This document shows, piece by piece, positions 8,834-17,525 of a stretch of DNA of 22,760 nucleotides. The notes under the pieces were generated by a model, which was given only the letters and a program-made list of their open reading frames with translations, was not told where the DNA came from and made no database searches. Both the position numbers and the translations under genes were made by a program. The stretch is taken from positions 1 through 22,760 of the forward strand of contig JADGIZ010000149.1 of NCBI GenBank assembly GCA_027604665.1, given 5' to 3'. This stretch comes from Polyrhizophydium stewartii (taxonomy: Eukaryota > Chytridiomycota > Chytridiomycetes > Rhizophydiales). Each line of letters starts with the position of its first letter. Position 1 is the stretch's first letter.

Positions 8834-11737
8834 TCACAGCGCATCGTAGTTGATCACATGCAGGATCTTCTTGCGCTCCATCTCGTCCTCGCGCTGACCA
8901 AGGCGCACGCCCCCGCGGCAGTCAGCGCACGAAGCGAGTCCGCAATCACTTCAAAGAGAGCGCTGCTCACCTTCTCGTACCAGTCGAGCACCCAAACAAG
9001 GATGCCCAGGAGCGCCAAAGAACCTCCAAGGACAAGCAGCAAGACGCGCGACGACGAACTGGGGTTCATGTACAGCTCGAGTTGCCACGAATCAGGTCCA
9101 GCACGCCCCTCGGGCTCGTAAGGCACGACCACAAGCTGCGAGTTCGGGATGACGCCTTGGTACGACGCAACGTGGTCCGAATCCCGCCTTGATACGCCCA
9201 CAAACAGATCCTCGATGTAGTTGTTCGTGCGGCCAAGCCCAAAGAGCATGTACGGCGTGTGAAGTGCCATGTAGGCTGACTGCGGCAGCTGCGGGATCTG
9301 CGTTGCACGCCGCCGCCCGTTTGTGTCCAGGACAGTGTACTTGAGCGTACCGCCTGCATAATTGACACCATAGGGCTGGTAATCAAGAGGACCGTCAGCG
9401 GTATTCGGGTGTCAAGGGCCATGCATTTACATCAGCCTGACACCCAGCCGGGAACGCGCTGGAGCCAACTGATGCCTCACCTTGGGATCCGGAAACGGGT
9501 TTGGCGAGGGACACCATTCGTTGCAGACGCCGTTGAGGACTGCACCACCGAAGCGCAACAGCGGCGTGTCGTCAGCGTACACGGCGCCAGCAAGACACTG
9601 CATCTGGTGAGCCGCATACCGATTGACTTGAGAAAGAATGCGTCGTTGTAATAGTTGTTGATGTAGGGCACGATGCGCATGGTCCTGTCGATCTCACGCC
9701 CCGCCATGACAACGTCGAGGGTACCCTTGTTCGCCATGGAGAATGCACGTCAGCGCAGGTCTGGGGCTCGTACCGGGCTTCGTCGTCCAGGCACCCACAT
9801 CCTCGTCTATATCCATAAACATGGCATTGGCCAGATACAGGTCTTTCCGTTTGGTGAGAGGCCCCACACCGTCGACGACGGGCACAAAAGATCGCGCGCC
9901 AGCAGCCGCGGCATCGGCGCTGCACTCGCTTCCGCACGGCGTCGACCGCAAAAGCTGAGGTGTGATTTGGCCAAACTCGATTTGGGAGACGGACATGAAC
10001 AGGATGTCCGGATACCCGTCGTTGTTGAAGTCGCCGATGCGCAGCGGCAGCGGCAGTGGCAGCGACCCCAAAAACGTCAGATCGTTGATGTAGATCACCT
10101 GGAATGGAAAGAGACGCAGCACATCGATGGTGGTGAATCTCTGCATGGCAAACGTAAGCGCCAATGCAAGCAAGCAAGCGTTTCAAAGGACGCTCACAGG
10201 AGACGAGTCGTCGATTTCAAACGAAAAGTCGTCGTCCGCGACACACAGGTCGTGCGGGTCGCGGCATGCCTCGGAATTCTTGTCGGTGCAAAGCCCCGCC
10301 TGTTGATTGTACGCGATGTTGATGGTGCACTTGCTCTTGTGTGAGACGCACACGGAAAACACCATGTCCACAGTGCCGTCGGCGTCTACGGCCCAGCAGA
10401 TTGGCGACGAAGAGCATGACGTGTTGGATATCAGCCGAGATTAGCAGTTCAGATATCACACGCAGTCACAGCGCGGATTGCATCAGACGCACCCATGTCG
10501 GCAAACGAGATCGGGCCAGTGCCGTACGGAAGCTTGCCTTCCCGCGCAAAAACAAATTCGCCCGAGTCCTTGTCGTTGGTCCAGATCTGATACCGCGCGT
10601 GGCCGTTGTCATCGCAGACCAAAAAGATATCTGCGGCGATGCAGGCGTCAGAAAGAGCGGGCCTATCTGCGGCATTGAAAGCGAATGCAGACCTGCGAGG
10701 CAGTCGCCGTTCAGATCGACAAACGCGCTCGAGTGCGGATGCGGCAGGTGGCACTTTGAGCCATCAGGGCTTCCCTTGCTGAGCTCTGTCGGGAAGCTGG
10801 AGAGGCGACCATCAGCTCGCAAGCTGGACAAAGTCGCCAATGCTCGCAAGCTTACTCGTCAAAGCGACGCGATGTCGCATTATATGTCCATATGCGCAGC
10901 TCCTGAGGTTTTCCTCGAACATGGCCCATGAGACTTGGGATCATGCGTCCGCCGTGGTCGACGACAAACGGCTGCGAAAGCTCCGAGACTGACCGAGACT
11001 CCTCCACGGCAACTGCGGCGGCAACACCGCCCGTCAGCCCAGCTGCGACACTGCTGGATATCCTTTGGCCGACACGCACTGGCGCGCGACTTTCCGTCGC
11101 CCAAGAACAGCTGGAAGACAAGATCCTTGTCGTCCGGGCTGTACGGATCCTTCTGGGCAAAGAGGACAAAGTCGAGCCGCCCGTCGTAGTCAAAGTCGCC
11201 TGCAATGACGTTGGTGATGACAAGCGGGATGCCCTTGGACGCGATGCTGGCTGTGGTGTTGAGAAGCGGAGTGAAGCGGGACTTGGCTGCGCGAGCAGGC
11301 GCAGTCTCAGCACGCCGCTGTGAGGCGGCCGAGGCGGCCGGCTGAGGAGGCACCTTGCAGCCAGGTGTGGACCACGACGCTGGTCTGGTCGGAGGACAGG
11401 ACAAAGAGGTCGGTCCTGCGTGCCAAGCGCACGGGTGAGCCCGGTAGCAGAGGTGGTGCAGCGCACGTGCAGTCCGGCGCTGGCCGGCGCCCCGCAGGGC
11501 AAGAGCGGCTTGACAGAGGCGGCCCACCCACATGCGGTCCCCGTTGAAGTCGCCGAGCGCCGCAATCCGCCCGCCAACGTCCTCGAGGCCAGCGTCAAAG
11601 GGGTGGAGGCCCGGGGTCGGGAACTTGGGGACCTTGGCGCATGCTGGTGCGGCCGCCGTGCCCAGCCACGCGAGCGTCCAGGCGAGCGGCCACGCCAGCG
11701 CCGGCAGGAGCGCCGAGGCGAGCGCCGCAACCAACAT
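8834..11737 (-). CDS. ITFG1: FG-GAP repeat membrane protein, ITFG1/LINKIN (T-cell immunomodulatory protein) family
   Basis: This is a type I membrane protein with an extracytoplasmic beta-propeller. Twelve exons: 11737-11532, 11415-11354, 11286-11080, 11012-10856, 10796-10693, 10630-10493, 10385-10198, 10140-9799, 9725-9620, 9539-9481, 9375-8971, 8893-8834; 677 aa. Residues 1-34 form a signal peptide. FG-GAP or calcium-loop repeats include GDFNGDRMTDLF, GDFDYDGRLDFVLF, ADMDADGTVDMVFS, GDFNNDGYPDILFM and MDIDEDGTLDVVMA. The C-terminal half has family blocks FGLGRTNNYIEDLFVG and IPNSQLVVVPY. One membrane helix (VLLLVLGGSLALLGILVWVL) is followed by a short basic tail ending NYDAL, like the FDAM end of animal ITFG1. 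An in-frame ATG 72 nt upstream (11809) would add 24 residues. Animal relatives act in adhesion; a fungal role is not established. Two introns have alternative in-frame acceptors. Confidence 0.9.
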
Positions 11738-11979
11738 TCCCGCAAACCATCGCTCGCCGCAACATGCGCGTTTTGGATGTGGCCAGACCAGAGACCGAGC
11801 CACGAGCACACGCAGATGTCAAGCGGTGGGTGTGCATGTTGGCCACCGACGGTCCGCACGCGCGGGGCCGCTCGCTTGGGGCTGGCAGAAACTCAGTGGG
11901 ACAAGAGCCGCAGAAGCGGCGTCAGGGATCTGGGTTCATTTGGGGTGGCGGAGGGGCAAGTGCGATGTGTGGGGCCGTC

Positions 11980-13162
11980 CTACAGGTCGGAGCGGACGCC
12001 AAAGCCTGGACCGGTGGTCTCCGACGTCAGCGAAGTGAGGCCGCCGTGGGGCTCGCAGTTCTGGCGGCCCGAAATGGGGCCGGGCTTGGGCAAGACGTCC
12101 TTCTTGAGCGACGCGAGGATCTTGACGGTTGCCTCGGGCGTCAGGTCCTCCTGCGCACCAGCGATCAGAGAAGCACCGCGCATCGGGTCGCGGATGCGCA
12201 GATGAGCAGGTTGAGGGATTGGGCCAGCATGGGGGCGAAGTGTTTGCAATGGCGACATGCCCGTCAGTTTCGCTGGCGCATTTGGATCGAGCACAGGCCA
12301 GAGCGAGCACGCACGTAGTAGTCGTCGTTGACCGCCATGACCGGGGCATTGACGCATGCGCCGGCGCACTCGACCTCAACGAGTGTGAAGCGCTTGTCGG
12401 AGGTTGTTTCGCCGACCTTGATGCCGAGCTCCTTCTCAACCGTCTCGACGATGGCGTCCGAGCCGCAGAGCTGGCACGGCGTGGTGGTGCAGACCTGCAG
12501 GAAGTACTTACCCACAGGGTCCCTGCACGGAGGAGAGCGCGGCATCGTTGACAGCGGCGCCATGGTAGGCAGCGCCGGCATCAGCCTGCTGCCCGCCAGC
12601 CGCATGGCAGCACGGCTTGGCGAACTTGCCTGTTGTACATGGTGTAGAAGGTGGCGACCTCGTACACACGCATGGGCGGGATCTCGAGGAGCTTGGCGAC
12701 ATAGTTCATGGTCGAGATGCTGGTCCAGCCGTTCTGGCGCTGGGCGAGATCCAGAAGCGGCATCGTCGCACCCTTCTTGTACTGAGGCGGATACTTGCTG
12801 ATGATCTCCTGGGCACGCTTCATGTTGGCCTCGTTGAACTCGAATGGGATGTCGGCATTGTTGAACGCCGAATCGCGGTGCTGGTGATGCGGCGGCGCGG
12901 ACGGCAGCGGGGCGCACACGGGCGTACAGGCAGAGTGCGGGCCGGAGCAGCGCAGGCAGGCGGCGTCAGCACGATTGCAGAAACGCATCGCGAAGCGGCC
13001 GCGGCGGTGCCGGCTGGCGCGCTCCGCGCGGGGCCGAGCGCCGCGGGGCTGCAGACACACCACAAAGAGCTTGTCGGACGCCGCGGGGCGGGACGTGCCA
13101 AAGGCGCGCTTCGCGGCGGCGAGCGCGCTGGGGCGGGCGGCGCGGCGGGCGAGCGAGAGCAT
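11980..13162 (-). CDS. NDUFV2: NADH:ubiquinone oxidoreductase 24-kDa subunit (NDUFV2/NuoE)
   Basis: This is a peripheral-arm subunit of mitochondrial complex I carrying the N1a [2Fe-2S] cluster. Four exons: 13162-13061, 12880-12630, 12522-12315, 12150-11980, giving 243 aa. The N-terminus is a typical presequence rich in Arg, Ala and Ser. The mature part starts near [16 protein letters not shown]. Conserved blocks are [28 protein letters not shown] and [14 protein letters not shown]. The four cluster ligands are present: Cys129, Cys134 (CTTTPC) and Cys170, Cys174 (CAGAC). The C-terminus keeps KPGP.SGR and [10 protein letters not shown]. Intron 2 (12523-12629) is GC-AG with a GCAAGT donor, forced by the MYNR/DPVGKY junction. 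Introns 1 and 3 (180 and 164 bp) are the longest in the window. It is head-to-head with PRMT5. Presence of complex I excludes yeasts that lost it. Confidence 0.96.
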
Positions 13163-13270
13163 GTGGGCGTGATCGCCCAAGGCACCTCTGCCGCTGGGGA
13201 CCGCGCGGCGCCGCGTCCTCAGGTGCAGCCGACGACGCTGCGTTTTCTGCGAGCCGCAGCACGCAGCGCC
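13163..13270. promoter_or_regulatory. Bidirectional promoter between NDUFV2 and PRMT5
   Basis: Only 108 bp separate the ATG codons of NDUFV2 (minus) and PRMT5 (plus). The stretch is GC-rich without a TATA box, and must hold both core promoters and 5' UTRs if both starts are right. Which factors bind cannot be read from the sequence. Confidence 0.6.
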
Positions 13271-16265
13271 ATGGCCGACCCCGTCTCGACCCTCCCCGTC
13301 GGCATCGAGGTGCTCGCGGGCGAGGACATACAGCGCATCGCCGCGTTTGCCCACGGCGAAGGCTACAAGTTTGTCGTGCCGCCGCTCCTCAAGCTCGGCT
13401 CGGTCCCCGTGCACGACGTCGGCCGTCCCTTGCCGGCGTCGCTCAACCACGCCAACCTCGTTGTCAACGGCCCCGGTGCGCCTGCCCCGTGCACGCCGCC
13501 CGCCCGCCTCTTCTCTCCCCAGCACACTGTGGAGATCCTCTCTCTGGCTACTCTAAGCGGCTTGGCGCTGACAATGCCCCCCCCAATCGCTGCGCACCTC
13601 CCGATACGCTGCAGAGTATGCGCAACTGTCGATCGGGTCCATCTCGCCCTGGATCGATCTCGAGTCGTCCGATCAGACCACCGTGTCCAACAGCCAGATC
13701 TTGGTTCAGCAGCAGATCCACTGGGCGTCGCACATTGGCTTGCCTGGCGTCATATTCCACTGTCCTCCCAGCGGCTCGGTCTTCAGCTTTGCTCGCTCGG
13801 TCGCCGAGGCTGCCGGCATGCTCAGTCACACGCAGGTTGGCCGTGCCCGTCGGGCGTCGGTTAGAGTGGAGTGCACTCTTGGTGACTTGTTGCTAACATT
13901 TCCGATCATGGTCGCTGGTAGGTCTACGTACGCGTGTCCCTGTCCGATGGCCAGAACGATGCGTGGACCCGCTGGAATGCCATTCGCATGCTCGCGCGCC
14001 ACAACGCCAAGATCGCCGTCGGTGCGTCTTGCACGCTTGGCTGAGCAGCCATCGACGGCATCTGACGATGTACGAAACAAACGTGCTCGTGCTGTGCAGC
14101 CCTCGAAATCAATCACGAGCTTCCAGGTGACGACACGCTCAAGAAGTGGCTTGCCGAACCCGTCAAGATGGTGATTGTGCCGACAAACACCTTTGTCGCC
14201 AACCGCAAGGGATTCCCTGTCCTGCGTAAACGCCACCAGGTGTTCCTGCAACAGCTGATGCAGGTGGGCCATGACCACTCCATATGCCACCGAGAGGCGG
14301 TTTGCGTGTTGTCATGAGGCTGGCTGACGGGATTATTCGACATGCTGTCAGTCCGAACGGCGCTATGTGATTGCCTCTGCCGACTTTGAGTCCATCCACC
14401 CGTCGGGCACGCTTGCGTCGTATCGCGAGTACCTCGAGCACCTGCACCGCACCGTGCCTGAGCCGGACACCATTAACCGTTTTGCAGACGGATACCACGA
14501 GTAGGCTGCCGTTTATTTCGCACGCCTGCCAGGTTCCCTGAGCCCATCGCTGACTCTTTTGTACTCTTCCAGCTATCTGCAGCTGCCGCTTCAGGTATTT
14601 CCGCAGGTAATCCGCTGCGGAGCTGCTGGTGGCTGGCGCTGATGCGCTTCTTTGGCATGCGTACAACACAGCCGCTCATGGACAACCTCGAATCCGCGAT
14701 ATACGAGGTGTTTGAGCAGGACCCGATCAAGTACCAGCAATATGAACAGGCATGCGGCCTTTTTGCTTGGCTATTCCCTGGGACAATGACTTACTGATGC
14801 GTCTGGCGCCCCTGCGATTAGGCTGTCTATCGTGCCCTTATCGACCGCGTCCCGGAAGGCTCGGACGCCGTAACGTGAGTTTTCTTTGTACAGAGTCACA
14901 TCTGACGAGGTGCTGCAGACGGCGCTGACGGCAAGATTGGCGGAGCGTGATCATGGTTGTTGGCGCAGGCCGCGGCCCTCTTGTCGACCGGTCCATCAGG
15001 GCAGCGAGCGATGCAAACCGCAAGGTCAAACTCTATGCGGTCGAGAAGAACGCCAACGCCGTTGTGGGGTGAGTGCTGGACACGGATTTGAGACGCGACC
15101 AGCTCTTGGTGGCAGAGATGCAGTCTCCCTGACGCAGCGCTCGCACAGGCTTCGCGCACGCAAGCAAGAAGTGTGGGGCGACGCCGTCACGGTCGTACAT
15201 GTTGACATGCGCTACTGGAATCCCGAGGAGAAGGTATGATCACGATGCTTTGATGCTTGCAGGCCTTCGGAGATTTGCAGCTGACAGGGATGCAAATATC
15301 GCGATTTCCAGGCTGATATCCTGGTCAGCGAGCTGCTAGGCTCGTTTGGAGGTTGGTTCGCCGTTGGCGTGTGAGTAGCCTGCGCCGCCAGGAGTCTGAC
15401 TTGAGCGGGATTTCTCGTGCCATTCAGACAACGAGCTCTCGCCCGAATGCCTCGACGGTGCGCAGCGGCTGCTCAAACGTGAGTCTGGTGCACCAAGGAC
15501 GACTCGCACCACATGCTCCCTGACAACAGGACACCCACAGCCAACGGCATCTCAATCCCTTCGCAGTATGTCTCTTACGTTGCGCCGCTCTCGTCATCCA
15601 AGCTGTTCAACGACGCGGCGGCATTTGGCGACGAGGAGCACATGGAGACGCCATACGTGGTCAAATTCCGCTCAGTTTTCAGCATCACTGATCCGCAGGC
15701 TCTCTGGTCGTTTGATCACCCAACCAAGAGCGCCATACGCCCTCAAGGACACCCGCACTTCAATGTGCACAACAATCGCTACTCAAAGGCCACGTTTTCT
15801 GTTTCGCAAGACGCAGTCATGGTGGGCACCTCGCGAGCAGCCTGGGCCACGCTTTTGTCCGGCCAAGCGCTGACCGCGTCTGCAATCAATCGCTCGCGGC
15901 AACGACAAAAACAGCATGGGATTGCGGGCTACTTCGAGGCAACGCTTTACAAGGACGTCAAAGTCAGCATTCACCCCGAGACGCACTCAAAGGATATGTT
16001 TTCGTGGTTCCCCATCTTCTTCCCGATCCGGGTATGCCCATGTCAGCTGGCAACGCACCCATGTGCGGATCCTGACTGTTTGCTGCAGGTGCCTCTCTTC
16101 CTTCCTCGTGGCAGCGAGGTGACGGTTCACTTTTGGCGCGCAACGGACACGCGCAAGGTTTGGTACGAATGGTGCGTTGTGCCCACCATCAACGGCGTCG
16201 AAGTTGTGGGCGAAGCGTCTGCGATCCACAACCCTGGCGGCAAGTCGTACTGGATCGGGCTGTGA
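13271..16265 (+). CDS. PRMT5: Protein arginine N-methyltransferase 5 (PRMT5/Skb1/Hsl7)
   Basis: PRMT5 is a type II enzyme making symmetric dimethylarginine on histones, Sm proteins and others. Fourteen exons: 13271-13475, 13615-13835, 13922-14021, 14100-14263, 14352-14500, 14573-14594, 14672-14749, 14822-14874, 14946-15068, 15149-15233, 15312-15351, 15428-15478, 15541-16031, 16089-16265; 652 aa. The N-terminal TIM barrel includes SPWIDLES and ALEINHELP. The linker has PLMDNLES and [11 protein letters not shown], whose Phe corresponds to the PRMT5-specific active-site residue. The SAM site is [10 protein letters not shown] (about 334-343). The double-E loop is [15 protein letters not shown], with Glu407 and Glu416. 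The C-terminal beta barrel includes [45 protein letters not shown] and [15 protein letters not shown]. Exon 6 is only 22 nt. Intron 7 is GC-AG (GCATGC donor at 14750). The last intron is 57 nt and stop-free. Confidence 0.96.
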
Positions 16266-16308
16266 GCCAGCGCGCCAGGCCAATGAATCTGCACGGGCGA
16301 AACCGCCA

Positions 16309-17155
16309 TCACCGCTTGGCGGCATCGTTGTTGGCGAGGCACCAAGCAGGCGCCTGCCGGATTGCGGCTGCGGCCTCGGCGGTCAGAAGCTCGCCCACAA
16401 AGCCCAGCACGCGGCTCATGGTACTGAGCCACAAGGCAAGCTCCTGAGCGGGTGTTTGATCATGATCGTGATCGTGAAAAAGCTCGGCCATCATGGCCGC
16501 CGTGTTGCACGGATGCACCATCCACACGTGCATCCCGTGTACGGGGTGCTCCTTGGGCCGCTCGTCAGCCTTGGGCTGTTTGGCAGCGGGATTGCCCCAG
16601 CACGCACCTTGAGAGAGATGACCGTGTCCGAAAGCACATTGAAGTGCGGATTGCAAGCTGCATCGAGAGTAGGCGACTTGAGCCCATCAGTTGTGCGTCG
16701 CTCCTTGGCGCTGCCGTCGTCTGGTTGCGCCATGGCCGGCCAGACGCCTTTGGAAGCAGATATCTCGTCAAGAGTCAGAGACCTGCCGTTCGAGTCGGTG
16801 ACTTGGAAGAGCAGTATCGGGCAGCCCCAGACGGGCGAAAAGGTAACCTCGACCACGCAGCGCCCGATACCGCAACCGGGCGTTTCGACGCATGCAGGGT
16901 CGTTGTCCTCGTCGACATCATCCGCACCAACGCCGTCGTCGAGGCCAGCCCGCGAAGCGGCTGGCGGCAGCTGCCACGGCACCGTCCTGCGGAGCATCAC
17001 ACACCGGCCCTGCCAGCAGCCGTGTTAGACAGGCGTGACTGTCGGCGCAGCCACCGCGTGCGCCGCACCTCCATGTCGACGGTCCACTGCCCGTCCGGGC
17101 TGGCAGCAACGGCCAGGGCCGCCTCACGGAAAGCGTCGGCACTTTGCACGATCAT
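16309..17155 (-). CDS. ATG10: Autophagy E2-like conjugating enzyme ATG10
   Basis: ATG10 transfers the ubiquitin-like ATG12 from ATG7 to ATG5. Three exons: 17155-17069, 17009-16608, 16551-16309; 243 aa. The first exon gives a helix (ADAFREAALAV) and a W-containing strand. The core strands are PILLFQVTDSNGRSLTLDEI, matching the family PVLYF+...DG.PLTL..I segment. After intron 2 comes EHPVHGMHVWMVHPCNT, matching EHP.LG.P....HPC of human ATG10, with catalytic Cys178. The helix ALWLSTMSRVLGFVG corresponds to the W-LS-VGPVVGL end. The junction SLK/EHPV uses a CTGAC branch motif 17 nt before its acceptor; intron 1 has CTAAC. An acidic Asp-rich insertion (about residues 56-66) and a His-Asp repeat after the active site look lineage-specific. 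The start codon overlaps that of the divergent NDUFAF8-like gene, and the stop lies 43 bp from the PRMT5 stop. Confidence 0.88.
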
Positions 17156-17519
17156 GAGCAAGAAGCGAGGAGCGGCTCGGCTATCGAGTGCGCTGACGGC
17201 GTGTGCTGTGTCGGTGGGTGGAGCGCGCACGCCGCCGAACTTGCTGCGCACGGCGGGCAGAGGATATGGTACGAGGGCGGGGCTTGCGGGCGTTGCTGAC
17301 GCCTCCGCGTGGTGCAGGCGACCGCATACGGCGCCTGCATCAACAAGATCTTTGGCGACGTGCAAAAGGGCTCGTGCGCCAAGGAGTTTGATGCCTTCAA
17401 GGCCTGCTTCGCCAAGTCTGTGGGTGCTTCGGCCTCGCGACCCTCGCATGCGCTGCAGCCGCAGCTCGTTTTCGGAGAGCCGGTCCTGACGCCGTTTATT
17501 GCAGCTGCGCGGCGGCTGA
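17154..17519 (+). CDS. NDUFAF8: Twin-CX9C mitochondrial protein, NDUFAF8-like complex I assembly factor
   Basis: This is a 58-residue intermembrane-space-type protein of the CHCH class. Three exons: 17154-17213, 17318-17419, 17505-17519. Two exact CX9C motifs are created by splicing: Cys17/Cys27, spanning the first junction, and Cys40/Cys50. The segment ATAYGACI followed by CAKEFDAFKACFAKS matches human NDUFAF8 (AAAYGRC; CAREFEALRSCFAAA). NDUFAF8 stabilises NDUFAF5, which modifies complex I subunit NDUFS7. Twin-CX9C proteins are usually imported and oxidised by Mia40. The last exon contributes only four residues (LRGG) and the stop, similar to the short EGGC end of the human protein. A 104-bp and an 85-bp intron make up half of the gene. 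Other small CX9C families are the alternative, but the AYGxC plus CAxEF pattern favours NDUFAF8. Confidence 0.82.
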
Positions 17520-17525
17520 GCCTCG

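Noticed and set aside
1..8834. Functional Golgi/endosome trafficking cluster (transporter, EIPR1, Dsc3)
   Set aside because: The shared compartment is suggestive, but these genes are separated by an unrelated gene, lie on different strands and have no known linkage; coincidence is more likely.
10036..10066. GGCAGC-type short repeat
   Set aside because: It encodes the LPLPLPLR strand before the GDFNNDGYPD calcium loop of ITFG1; it is simple coding repetition, not a microsatellite of interest.
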